DNA from: DASQHY01 sp035602605
Lineage (GTDB): Bacteria > Acidobacteriota > Terriglobia > Acidiferrales > UBA7541
Length of the DNA: 64,000 nucleotides
NCBI GenBank assembly: GCA_035602605.1
Contig: DATNLZ010000097.1
Span: forward strand, 1-64,000
Reading direction: 5' to 3'
The translations under genes were made by a program, and so were the position numbers. Shown piece after piece: positions 1-7,854 of the stretch (positions within the stretch are counted from its first letter, which is position 1; each line of letters starts with the position of its first letter). The notes under the pieces were generated by a model. That model was not told the origin of the DNA, did no database searches, and saw only the letters and a program-made list of their open reading frames with translations.

Positions 1-378
1 GATCCCGTACTCCCGCTCGATCCAGGCCGCCAGCGTCTTGCCGTCCCACAGATTTCCGCTCAAGCCTAGCTCTCGCGGCATCCAACGAAGAGAGGCGTTG
101 ATTCCCCGAAGGTGCTTCTCGCTCAGGCGTCTCGGCCGCCCTGACCGTTCACCCTCGCGCAGTGCGGCTAGCCCTTTCTCTTCGAACCCGCGAATCCAAT
201 ACTCGACGGTTCTCGGTGCGTCTCCCAACAGCGCCGCCACTTCCGGACACGTCATACCATGAGCCACCAGCAGCACGCCGTGAAGCCGGTGGTCATAGCG
301 TGATTCCTCGGTTCGTCGAATCTCATCTTGTAATCCCAGAATGATGGTTGCGGAGTCCGCAATCGTAAGTGGTTTCAT
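1..378 (-). mobile_element. IS630-type transposase, N-terminal part, cut by window edge
   Basis: Reading the minus strand from the ATG at 378 gives 126 codons open to the window edge, so the 3' end lies outside. The product starts MKPLTIADSATIILGLQDEI. It contains a helix-turn-helix of the IS630/Tc1 winged-helix type: GMTCPEVAALLGDAPRTVEY, then WIRGFEEKGLAALREGERSG and a Gly-Arg-Pro linker. In this family that part binds the transposon end; the DDE catalytic half would lie beyond base 1. The 54 bases between this start and the end of the polymerase X gene (379-432) should hold the element end, but I cannot identify an inverted repeat with only one end visible. Polymerase X appears full length, so the element did not disrupt it. 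Confidence 0.75.
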
Positions 379-432
379 TCCACTAGAAGAACATACATCG
401 ATCTAATGCGCAATTACTTACGACGTTTCGTT

Positions 433-2253
433 TTAGCTCCGTCCCTTCGTCACGGCACTCGATCGCGGTTTTTCTTTCGTGGCTGGAATCGCTGGCGTAG
501 CCGCTCCAGGCTTCGGACGCAATGCCGACAGAAACTGTTCTACCGGCAAGGTATTCAACACGTCTGCTTTTTCGAGCCAGCCACGCCGTGCCATCTGCAC
601 GCCATATCGCATCCACTCCAAATGTTGCGTGCGGTGCGAGTCGGTCGAAATAACAATCTTAACGCCGCGCTCTTTGGCCATTCGTAAATGGGTATCGTTT
701 AAATCTAGCCGATCGGGATAGGCATTGCATTCGAACGCGACCTGATATTTCGCCGCTGCATCGAGAACCTTTTCCATGTCGTAATCGTAAGGATCGCGAC
801 GCAGCAGAATCCGGCCGGTAGGATGAGCAATAATTTGCGTGTACGGATTTTCAATTGCCGCCAGCAGGCGGCCGGTCATTTCCGCGCGACCCACGCTCAT
901 AAACGAGTGCACCGACGCAACCACGACATCAATCTGAGCGAGCAACTCGTTTTCGTAATCCATGCGGCCGTCTTTCAGGATATCCACTTCGGCGCCGGCC
1001 AGCACGCGAATACCCAGGCCTCGCGCGTTTGCGTCACGCATATTCTTCAAGTGCTGTAACAAACGTTTCTCGTCAAGACCATTCGTGATCGTTAACGACT
1101 TGCTGTGGTCGGTAATCGCGATGTATTGATGCCCCATCGCGCGCGCTGCTCCGGCCATCTCCTCGATTGTATTTTTACCGTCGCTTGCCGTCGTATGCAT
1201 CTGCAGGTCTCCGCGAATATCTTCCCGGCAGACAAGTTTGGGCAGCCGATACTCGGCAGCAGCTTCGATTTCGCCGCAATTTTCGCGCAGCTCCGGCGGA
1301 ATGAAGGCCAGCTTCAGCTTGGCATAAATCTCCTCTTCAGTTTTGCCGGCAACGCGACGCTCTCCTTTCACAGTCGCCAGCGCGTATTCGTTGAGCGTGT
1401 ACCCCATCTTGAGCGCGCGGCCGCGCAGCGCCACATTGTGTTCCTTGGCGCCTGTGAAATAAATGAGCGCGGCGCCAAAGCACTCTTTGTCGAGCATGCG
1501 CACATCCACCTGCATATCGTTCCCCAGCGTGAAGCTGACTTTGTTTTCCCCGCGCGCTAGCGTCCGGTCGATCGACGGATATTTCAAGATATGCTCGGCC
1601 AGGGATTCGACGGCCTTTGGCGAAGTGCAGCCATCGGCAAGCGTCACCAGCAGATCGAGATCACCGGCAGTCTCTTTGCTGCGCCGCAGCGATCCGGCTA
1701 TGACTACCGATTCGACCGCTTTGCCGGCCGTTTTTATATACGCCACCAGAGTTTGCGCGGCAGCCTCGGCGTTATGCAATAGATAACGCCCCGACGATTT
1801 CTTGAAAATCTCGACCGCCTTCAAAATATTCTGTTCGGTTTTTTCGCCAAAGCCGGGAACGTCGCGCAGTTTTCCCTCACGCGCCAGCTTTTCCACGTCT
1901 TCCACCGTCGCCGCTTGAAACATTGACCACAGCAGCGCAGCTTTTTTCGGTCCGAGTGACTGCAGCTTCAGCAAATCCAGCAGGGTAGGCGGAAATTTCT
2001 TCAACAACTTCTGCCGTAGGCCATAGTCGCCTGTCTTCAAAATCTCGCCGATGTGCTCAGCCATCCGGTCGCCGATTCCGGGAAGCTCAGTCAGTTTTTC
2101 AGGATCTTTAGCGAGTTCGTCGACACGTTCGGTCAGACTGTAAATTAACTCCGCTGCCTTTTCGTAGCTGCGGTACCGGCCGACGATCGCGCCGTCAATT
2201 TCCAGAAGCTGCGCGGTCTCGCGCAAAATACGAGCGATATCCCGATTTTCCAT
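433..2253 (-). CDS. polX: DNA polymerase X family protein with C-terminal PHP domain
   Basis: This is a bacterial PolX, a gap-filling repair polymerase with an attached PHP phosphoesterase, 606 aa (family about 570-600). The N-terminal part has two helix-hairpin-helix elements, LPGIGDRMAEHIGEIL near residue 58 and VPGFGEKTEQNIL near 132. The nucleotidyltransferase signature GSLRRSKETAGDLDLLV (about 187-203) carries the first two catalytic aspartates, and MQVDVRML carries the third. The PHP domain starts near 350 with DLQMHTTASDG and continues with ITDHSKS, AHPTGR and STDSHR, which are metal-ligand motifs giving 3'-5' exonuclease or AP-endonuclease activity in this family. The C-terminal 25 residues are a Pro/Ala/Lys-rich tail. 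The gene stands alone and looks intact. Confidence 0.95.
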   Translation of the reverse strand: MENRDIARILRETAQLLEIDGAIVGRYRSYEKAAELIYSLTERVDELAKDPEKLTELPGIGDRMAEHIGEILKTGDYGLRQKLLKKFPPTLLDLLKLQSLGPKKAALLWSMFQAATVEDVEKLAREGKLRDVPGFGEKTEQNILKAVEIFKKSSGRYLLHNAEAAAQTLVAYIKTAGKAVESVVIAGSLRRSKETAGDLDLLVTLADGCTSPKAVESLAEHILKYPSIDRTLARGENKVSFTLGNDMQVDVRMLDKECFGAALIYFTGAKEHNVALRGRALKMGYTLNEYALATVKGERRVAGKTEEEIYAKLKLAFIPPELRENCGEIEAAAEYRLPKLVCREDIRGDLQMHTTASDGKNTIEEMAGAARAMGHQYIAITDHSKSLTITNGLDEKRLLQHLKNMRDANARGLGIRVLAGAEVDILKDGRMDYENELLAQIDVVVASVHSFMSVGRAEMTGRLLAAIENPYTQIIAHPTGRILLRRDPYDYDMEKVLDAAAKYQVAFECNAYPDRLDLNDTHLRMAKERGVKIVISTDSHRTQHLEWMRYGVQMARRGWLEKADVLNTLPVEQFLSALRPKPGAATPAIPATKEKPRSSAVTKGRS

Positions 2254-2752
2254 ATCGCAGAATTATACGGCGGAAGTTCCTCGCGGCACAGCCCCACGCC
2301 GAAGGGTTTGTCTTGTAGGCCAAGGCAGTGCGCGTGGAAAGGGAAGTGCTGTCAGTTGCGGGTTTTCATCGCTTGCTAACCAACGCTTGAGTCATTTGAA
2401 CGAACAGTAGGCACGGGTTTTTCCATTTGCAACAACCTGGATCGCGTCTCCCGTTGAATGGCGGCTTCATCATCGTGCAAGCATTGAGGTGAGCCACGAA
2501 GAGGTCAGCCGTTTGCGAGTTCGCTGGCCCCGTTTCCTTGGATTGAAACGTCAGTTGCTCTTTGAAATACTGGCTGCCGGAGGCCCCTTTTGCTCTTCCA
2601 TGATCTCACATTCAACCGCATCATCGCCCGGCAATGCGCGATAGCGACAAGCTGTCAATGTCCGTGAGCCGACAGCCGGTTCTCATTTGACCTTTCACTA
2701 AACGCGCGTCGAAATAATGTAGTGATTTGGTTGACGGCGGACTGACCGCTAA
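2254..2752. other. Intergenic region, nothing recognised
   Basis: About 500 bases between the divergent 5' side of polX and the 3' end of the Nudix gene. I found no convincing gene, tRNA, terminator or repeat. The longest reading (plus strand, from a GTG near 2490) is about 50 codons, lacks a good ribosome-binding site and matches no family I know. The promoter of polX must lie in the left part. Confidence 0.5.
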
Positions 2753-3307
2753 TCACCTGCGTACGAAACGCATGTAGAAGAGAATCCCGGCAATGGACTT
2801 GGCGTCGCGAAGTTTTCCTGAGCGCATCATGACTTCAATGTCGCGCACAGAGAACGACTTATTCACAATTTTCTCATCCGCTTCGGGTCGCGCCGCGCCG
2901 GCCTTCAAGTCACGCGCGGCATACACCAGCATGCGCTCGCTGACAAATCCCGGCGTAGGAAAAACATCCATCATCTTCGTGAATCGCTGCGCCGTGTAGC
3001 CGGTCTCTTCAACGAGTTCCCGGCGCGCAGCAGCAAGAGGTTTTTCGCCGGGATCGATCCTCCCAGCCACCAGTTCCCAAAGAAATTGGCCCGCGGCATG
3101 CCGATATTGACGAATCAAAAGTATCTTCCCGTTCGACAAAACCGGGAGAACCACCACCGAGCCGCTATGCACCACAAGATCGCGCGTCGCCACGACTCCG
3201 CCTGGCTCGGCCACGCGATCGCGCCGCACCAAGAATACTGGGCCGCGATACACCACTTTGCTCTCGAAAAGCTGCGCCTTCGTTGTTGGCCGTTTCTGCG
3301 ATTTCAT
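2753..3307 (-). CDS. Nudix hydrolase, ADP-ribose pyrophosphatase type
   Basis: A 184-residue Nudix protein of the ADP-ribose pyrophosphatase group, expected to split ADP-ribose or related nucleoside diphosphate sugars. The Nudix box is complete (about residues 82-104): GRIDPGE, seven residues, then RELVEETG, with the glutamates that bind Mg2+. The N-terminal strand YRGPVFLVRRD and the segment GKILLIRQYRHAAGQFLWEL before the box are typical. DVFPTPGFVSERM after the box fits the ADPRase group, which has a proline about 15 residues past the box. The ATG at 3307 is the only sensible start. The gene lies 77 bases downstream of the unnamed gene at 3385-3936, on the same strand, and its first ~60 codons plus upstream DNA are partly duplicated there. 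Confidence 0.92.
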   Translation of the reverse strand: MKSQKRPTTKAQLFESKVVYRGPVFLVRRDRVAEPGGVVATRDLVVHSGSVVVLPVLSNGKILLIRQYRHAAGQFLWELVAGRIDPGEKPLAAARRELVEETGYTAQRFTKMMDVFPTPGFVSERMLVYAARDLKAGAARPEADEKIVNKSFSVRDIEVMMRSGKLRDAKSIAGILFYMRFVRR

Positions 3308-3397
3308 TTTTAAGTCCGCTTCCCGTCAAAGCGAACGAGAAGAGCCGGACATCTTATCAAGATACGTACGCAGTTGCAGATGATTCAGCGAAGCATT
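3217..3397. repeat. Direct duplication, copy 1 (Nudix gene start and upstream DNA)
   Basis: This segment and 3859-4029 align over about 170-180 bases in the same orientation with small gaps. The best part is a perfect 30-base match, 3368-3397 against 4000-4029. In copy 1 the segment covers the first ~30 codons of the Nudix gene, its leader, and the stop codon (3385-3387) of the upstream unnamed gene. The two copies start about 630 bases apart. Confidence 0.85.
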
Positions 3398-3936
3398 ATC
3401 GGATCGCCGGTCTTGTGCTCCTCAATCTGAAAGCGCAAGAATGTGTGAATCGCTTCGAGTGCCGCTCTATCGGACGCGGCGATCAAAACGCGGCCGCCGC
3501 GGGGCGTCGCTTCATAAGAATAATGGATGTTGGCCCGCAGATGTGTCATCTGCGTTACACCTGCAGGCACAGCGTCGTGCACAAACATGGAAATGTTGAA
3601 GTCTTCTTTCGAAAAGGCTTGTGCGATATGCGTCAAGTGCTGGCGGATCGCATCGCGGCTGGCTGTATCCGCTGGATCATTTGCCTCAACCTGCATCGCG
3701 CCGCCATCAGGCCTGAGAATGAAATGGTGTGTCGTATCGGTTTGCGAAAAGCCCATACCTTTTTCGCCGCGTTCGTCCATCGACGTCTGGCCATCCGGCG
3801 CCGCCTCGGCGGAAATCGCCTTTTCGGTCCGCGTTTGCACGTGCGCCTCATGCTTTCCAACGTCGCTCCGCACCAGGAATGCCGCGCCGCGATACCCACT
3901 TTGCTCGCGAAAAGTCGCGCCTTCTTCGGTTGTCAT
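3385..3936 (-). CDS. Unnamed conserved protein with a Nudix-derived N-terminus
   Basis: The C-terminal ~110 residues (from GFSQTDTTHHFILRPDGGAM to FLRFQIEEHKTGDP) resemble an unnamed family I know from Acidobacteriota and related phyla as hypothetical proteins. Its features are a TTHHF start, NDPADTASRDAIRQHL, FVHDAVPAGV and a closing FLRFQI.EH.TGD. I know no demonstrated function. The N-terminal part (TFREQSGYRGAAFLVRSD) is not from that family: it aligns with the start of the neighbouring Nudix protein (LFESKVVYRGPVFLVRRD), so the gene looks chimeric. The frame stays open upstream to 4107, but that stretch is the duplicated non-coding leader. I chose the ATG at 3936 (183 aa); a later start near the family core (MDERGEKGMGF) is also possible. 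It probably shares a transcript with the Nudix gene. Confidence 0.7.
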   Translation of the reverse strand: MTTEEGATFREQSGYRGAAFLVRSDVGKHEAHVQTRTEKAISAEAAPDGQTSMDERGEKGMGFSQTDTTHHFILRPDGGAMQVEANDPADTASRDAIRQHLTHIAQAFSKEDFNISMFVHDAVPAGVTQMTHLRANIHYSYEATPRGGRVLIAASDRAALEAIHTFLRFQIEEHKTGDPIMLR

Positions 3937-4029
3937 TTTGTCGATTTCTATTTCCCCTCTCGCTGCGGAGGGGAGCGGACAGTTTATCTTAGGATTCGCA
4001 CGCAGTTGCAGATGATTCAGCGAAGCATT
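3859..4029. repeat. Direct duplication, copy 2 (decayed Nudix 5' end)
   Basis: Second copy of the segment at 3217-3397. The former Nudix ATG has become ATAG here, and a later ATG (3936) opens the unnamed gene in the same frame as the duplicated Nudix codons. The copy ends sharply at 4029, where the perfect 30-base match stops. Confidence 0.85.
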
Positions 4030-4161
4030 CATCGCGATGGTCATTGGGCGAAGGAATTGTCCGAAATAATAGAGTCGGCGATGCCACGTCGCTCTTCTGC
4101 CAGCCACTGCCGTTCACTGACACCAATTGCGCTCTCAACCAGTAGCAAATTGCGCCGCGAA

Positions 4162-4191
4162 TTGAATTCCTGGCTACGGATTGCCTATACT
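4162..4191 (+). promoter_or_regulatory. Putative sigma-70 promoter of the LytTR regulator
   Basis: TTGAAT (4162-4167), an 18-base spacer, then TATACT (4186-4191). The predicted transcription start (about 4198) lies only about 11 bases before the ATG at 4209, and there is no Shine-Dalgarno sequence, so the message may be nearly leaderless. Confidence 0.5.
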
Positions 4192-4208
4192 CCAAGTGAG
4201 CCCACGCT

Positions 4209-4982
4209 ATGAGCATAAGCACACTAATCGTTGATGATGAAAAGCCGGCGCGCGATGAGCTAGCCTTTCTCCTTAAAGGATTTCCAGAAATAAACTTGAT
4301 CGCGCAGGGCAGGAACGGTCTTGAAGCTGTCGCGTTGATCAAAGAGCACTCACCGGACTTGGTTTTCCTCGATGTGCAAATGCCCGGCTTGAATGGTCTC
4401 GGTGTTGTCAAGAAGCTGGTTGACCGCAAGCTCAAAGTGCCGCACATCATTTTTGCCACTGCCTTCGACAATTATGCTGTACACGCTTTTGACGTGAATG
4501 CTGTGGACTACGTTCTGAAACCGTTCGACAAGACTCGCATCGCGAAGGCTATCCAGCGCGCGAAAAAAATGCTTGAGGCGCATTCGTCGCCCGCCGAACG
4601 GCTTGAGTCACTTGTGAACCAGCTCGGCACGGTCAAAGCCGCGCAGCCGGTAAAAATTCTCGTGAAGTCGCAGCAGCGATTACTGCTTGTGGACGCCGAT
4701 GATGTGATCTACGCCGCGATTAACGACGGAACAATTACGGTCGTGGCTCGTGAAGCGGAGGGCTCGTCGAACTATCGCACCATTGAAGAATTGCAATCGG
4801 TGCTCGATTCTGATTTGTTTTGGCGGGCGCATCGCTCCTATTTAGTGAATATCGATCACATCAAAGAAGTCGTTCCTTGGTTTAAGTCCACCTATCAGCT
4901 CAAAATGAATGACAAGAAACAAAGCGAGATCCCGGTAAGCCGCGCCCAAACCAAACGTCTCCGTGAACTCTTCAAACTGTAG
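4209..4982 (+). CDS. LytTR-family response regulator (orphan)
   Basis: A 257-residue two-component response regulator. The receiver domain (1-120) has the acidic pair in LIVDDEKPARDEL, the phosphoacceptor Asp in LVFLDVQMPGLNGL, the Thr in IIFATAFDNYAVHAF and the Lys in DYVLKPFDK. The LytTR DNA-binding domain follows (about 150-257: VKILVKSQQRLLLV, FWRAHRSYLVNIDHI, IPVSRAQTKRLREL). Regulators of this type bind direct repeats and are usually paired with a LytS or His-kinase gene. None is adjacent, so the partner must be elsewhere. It is transcribed divergently from the unnamed gene/Nudix pair and alone on its strand. Confidence 0.93.
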   Translation: MSISTLIVDDEKPARDELAFLLKGFPEINLIAQGRNGLEAVALIKEHSPDLVFLDVQMPGLNGLGVVKKLVDRKLKVPHIIFATAFDNYAVHAFDVNAVDYVLKPFDKTRIAKAIQRAKKMLEAHSSPAERLESLVNQLGTVKAAQPVKILVKSQQRLLLVDADDVIYAAINDGTITVVAREAEGSSNYRTIEELQSVLDSDLFWRAHRSYLVNIDHIKEVVPWFKSTYQLKMNDKKQSEIPVSRAQTKRLRELFKL

Positions 4983-5164
4983 CGCTGAGAAAACAGGTCA
5001 TCATGGCAAATCAGAAGGGCAGGAGTTTTACTTTACTTCGGCCTTGTCGCCGCATGGAGTCCGTATCGCGCTGGACAGCCAATTCTTGGGATGCCGGCCT
5101 CGGCGTTGTTCCGTTCGGCATGAGTGACTTTGCTTTCGCCCTCGCAAGACGGCGCACGGGCTAG

Positions 5165-5193
5165 TTGGGATTGCCTTCCTGCTGTGCTAGCAT
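5165..5193 (+). promoter_or_regulatory. Putative promoter of the acyl-CoA dehydrogenase gene
   Basis: TTGGGA (5165-5170), a 17-base spacer, then TAGCAT (5188-5193) within TGTGCTAGCAT. The same TGCTAG context and 17-base spacing recur at 40081-40109. The ATG (5213) lies about 13 bases after the predicted start point. Confidence 0.4.
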
Positions 5194-5212
5194 CGCTCGT
5201 ACATCTTTCTCA

Positions 5213-6481
5213 ATGGATTTTTCTCTCAGCGACGACCAGAAGCTGATTCGCGATACCGTGCGCCAGTTCATGGAAGCTGAATTGCGCCCGGTCGTCCGTC
5301 AGTACGAACACGAAGAACATTTTCCCGCCGATGAAATTCGCCGCCTGGGCGAGCTGGGCTGCTGTGGAATGCTGATCCCGGAGGAGTGGGGCGGCGCTGG
5401 CGTGGATACAATTTCTTACGTGTTGATGCTCGAGGAGGTCGCGCGCGTGGATGCCGCCACAGCCGTTGCGTTGAGCGTCACCAATTCAGTGGCTGGCATG
5501 CCGCTTTGGAACCACGGAAATGATTCGCAGAAGCGGCGTTATTTGCGACGCTTGGCAAGCGGCGAAATTCTGGGGGGGTTCTGCCTCACCGAGCCGCAGG
5601 CCGGGTCGGATGCCGCGGCGATCCAGACCCGCGCGACTCTTCACGGAAATGTGTATCACTTGAATGGAACAAAAACTTGGGTCACGAATGGTGGCGTCGC
5701 GGGCGTGTATTTGGTTTTCGCGAAGACTGACCCTGCAGCCGGCGCACGCGGCGTGACTGCATTTTTGGTTGAACCGACTTTTCCTGGGTTTCGCGTAGGG
5801 CGCTATGAAGATAAAATGGGAATTCGAACCTCACGCACGGCTGAATTGGTGTTCAACGACTGCGAAGTGCCGGCGGAAAATCGGGTTGGTGAAGAAGGAC
5901 GAGGATTGAAGATTGCGCTCGAAGCGCTGGACGGCGGCCGTGTCGGAATTGCCGCGCAAGCGCTGGGTATCGCCCAGGGCGCCATGGAGGAGGCGGTCGG
6001 CTACGCCAAGCAACGGCGCGCATTCGGAAAGGCCATCGGCGAGTTTCAGGCAATTCAATGGATGATTGCGGACATGCAAACGGAAATCGAAGCGGCGCGC
6101 GGACTCGTGTACTACGCTGCCTGGCTGCGCGAAGAGGGCAGCGCGCGCGCCGGCGTGCATGCCTCGCGGGCCAAACTCTACGCCAGTGAGATGGTGAACC
6201 GCGTTGTGTACAAAGCCGTCCAGGTGCACGGCAGCGTCGGGTACTCGCGCGAAATGAATGTCGAGCGGATGTACCGTGATGCCCGCGTGATTTCGATTTA
6301 CGAGGGCACGAGCGAAATTCAGCGCCTGGTGATTGCGCGCGATCTGCTCGGGCTCGCCGGAGACCCACGTCGCGAAAAACAATCCACCGAAGCGTTTGCC
6401 GCGAAACCCGCCGCCACGACAGGCGCCGCCGCTCGAGAACCGTCGAGCTTCGCTGCTGGGCCGTTAAAAGGAGGCCGTTAG
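5213..6481 (+). CDS. Acyl-CoA dehydrogenase
   Basis: An FAD-dependent acyl-CoA dehydrogenase for the first step of fatty-acid or branched-chain acyl-CoA beta-oxidation. Reading starts with MDFSLSDDQKLIRDTVRQF, the usual N-terminus; an in-frame start 48 bases earlier would add residues unlike the family, so I chose ATG 5213 (422 aa). The family signatures are present: GGFCLTEPQAGSDAAAI (FAD/substrate loop), TKTWVTNGG, and near the C-terminus QVHGSVGYSREMNVERMYRD followed by YEGTSEIQRLVIARDLLG. The catalytic glutamate is the one in YEGTSE, as in short- and medium-chain enzymes. A tail of about 35 residues rich in Ala follows the conserved end. The stop is two bases before the trpS start. Confidence 0.95.
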   Translation: MDFSLSDDQKLIRDTVRQFMEAELRPVVRQYEHEEHFPADEIRRLGELGCCGMLIPEEWGGAGVDTISYVLMLEEVARVDAATAVALSVTNSVAGMPLWNHGNDSQKRRYLRRLASGEILGGFCLTEPQAGSDAAAIQTRATLHGNVYHLNGTKTWVTNGGVAGVYLVFAKTDPAAGARGVTAFLVEPTFPGFRVGRYEDKMGIRTSRTAELVFNDCEVPAENRVGEEGRGLKIALEALDGGRVGIAAQALGIAQGAMEEAVGYAKQRRAFGKAIGEFQAIQWMIADMQTEIEAARGLVYYAAWLREEGSARAGVHASRAKLYASEMVNRVVYKAVQVHGSVGYSREMNVERMYRDARVISIYEGTSEIQRLVIARDLLGLAGDPRREKQSTEAFAAKPAATTGAAAREPSSFAAGPLKGGR

Positions 6482-6482
6482 A

Positions 6483-7841
6483 GTGCCACTGCCGGAAGAC
6501 CCGCGCGCTACTGCCGCAGCGTCCGTGCCAGCTTCGCGTAAAAAAAGAGTATTGAGCGGGATGCGTCCCACCGGGCGGCTGCACATTGGCCATTACTTCG
6601 GCGCGTTAAGGAATTGGGTCAAGCTGCAAAATGACCCTCAATACGAATGTTTCTTCTTCATCGCCGATTGGCACGCACTGACTTCTGATTACGCGGACAC
6701 CTCCGGCACCGCGCAGAACGCAATCGAAATTACAACGGACTATCTCGCCTCGGGCCTCGACCCCCAAAAGTCTACGATTTTTCTGCAGTCGCTCGTTCCC
6801 GAACACGCCGAGCTTTATTTGCTTCTTTCGATGGTGACACCGCTCAGCTGGCTCGAGCGCGTTCCCACGTACAAAGAAGCGCTCGAAAATGTGAAGGGCA
6901 AAGATCTCCGCACCTACGGATTCCTCGGTTATCCCGTGCTGCAAACCAGCGACATAGTAATGTACGGCGAGCCCAGCCAGGAACTACTGGTGCCTGTCGG
7001 CGAAGATCAGAAATCCCACGTCGAGCTGAGCCGCGAAATCGTCCGGCGCTTCAACGTATTTTATGGCTTTGAGACCAAGGATGAGTTGTTCCAGTCGCAC
7101 AATGAAGCGGCACTGCGCAGGATTGTGGCACGGGTTTCAAGCCTTTCGGACGATGCACACGAGGAATTCGCGCCAGTATTTCGCCAGTCATTCAAAAACT
7201 TTTCGGATGAAATTGGTTTTGTGAACTTCCAGAAAAAGATGGGGGACGATGCGCGTTTTTTCTCTTACGCCGAACGGTTGCGGGAGCCGGAGGTAATGCT
7301 GACGGAGACGCCGAGGATACCGGGGACCGATGGGCGTAAGATGTCGAAGAGTTATAATAATTTTATTTTACTCAGCGAGAGTGATGACTCGATCGATGCG
7401 AAGACGAAAGCGATGGTGACCGATCCAGCGCGTAAGCGGCGGACCGATCCGGGCAATCCGGACGTTTGCCCGGTGTATGACTGGCATAAACTGTTTTCGC
7501 CGCCGGATATTTTGACGTGGTCGGCACAGGGCTGCCGCACTGCCGCGATTGGCTGTATCGAGTGCAAGAAGGCGATGTCCGACAATTTGATTCGGTGGAT
7601 CGCGCCGATCCGGGAACGGCGGCGGGACTATGAAAAGAATCCGGGAAGGGTTCTCGAGCTTCTGGACGAGGGTTCGAAGCGCGCGCAAAATGTTTCGCGC
7701 GAAACAATGTCGCGTGTGCGCGAAGCGGTTTTTGGATGGCAGAAAAAGCGCACTGAAGTTGCAGGGCCTGCGAGTGAGTCCTCAACGCCAAGGGCTGAGG
7801 GCCTCAAAGGCCCGGGGGCCAGGCCGCGGGTGAGGACATAA
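6483..7841 (+). CDS. trpS: Tryptophanyl-tRNA synthetase
   Basis: A class I tRNA synthetase charging tRNA-Trp, 452 aa. The HIGH motif is HIGHYFG (residues 34-40) after SGMRPTGRL; the KMSKS motif is GRKMSKSYNN near 285. Like one bacterial TrpRS subgroup it is longer than the ~330-residue type and carries the inserted segment DPGNPDVCPVYDWHKL with GCIECKKAM near the C-terminus. The GTG start at 6483 has a strong Shine-Dalgarno (AAAAGGAGG, 6466-6474) inside the end of the preceding gene, implying coupling. The last ~25 residues (SSTPRAEGLKGPGARP) are encoded by a GC-rich palindromic stretch and look like read-through into a repeat rather than synthetase sequence. Confidence 0.95.
   Translation: MPLPEDPRATAAASVPASRKKRVLSGMRPTGRLHIGHYFGALRNWVKLQNDPQYECFFFIADWHALTSDYADTSGTAQNAIEITTDYLASGLDPQKSTIFLQSLVPEHAELYLLLSMVTPLSWLERVPTYKEALENVKGKDLRTYGFLGYPVLQTSDIVMYGEPSQELLVPVGEDQKSHVELSREIVRRFNVFYGFETKDELFQSHNEAALRRIVARVSSLSDDAHEEFAPVFRQSFKNFSDEIGFVNFQKKMGDDARFFSYAERLREPEVMLTETPRIPGTDGRKMSKSYNNFILLSESDDSIDAKTKAMVTDPARKRRTDPGNPDVCPVYDWHKLFSPPDILTWSAQGCRTAAIGCIECKKAMSDNLIRWIAPIRERRRDYEKNPGRVLELLDEGSKRAQNVSRETMSRVREAVFGWQKKRTEVAGPASESSTPRAEGLKGPGARPRVRT
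7799..7813. repeat. GC-rich hairpin at the 3' end of trpS
   Basis: GGGCCT-CAA-AGGCCC, a perfect 6-base stem with a 3-base loop, inside a C/G-rich stretch (about 7780-7835) that encodes the odd TrpS tail. No T-tract follows, so it is not a classic terminator. It resembles small palindromic intergenic repeats. Confidence 0.5.
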
Positions 7842-7854
7842 AGGGGGCGTGGGT

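Noticed and set aside
2254..2752. Possible small gene (plus strand, GTG near 2490)
   Set aside because: About 50 codons, no ribosome site, no recognisable family.
3283..4212. 309-codon plus-strand frame opposite the unnamed gene
   Set aside because: No recognisable domain, and the minus-strand reading matches a conserved family and the Nudix-derived repeat.
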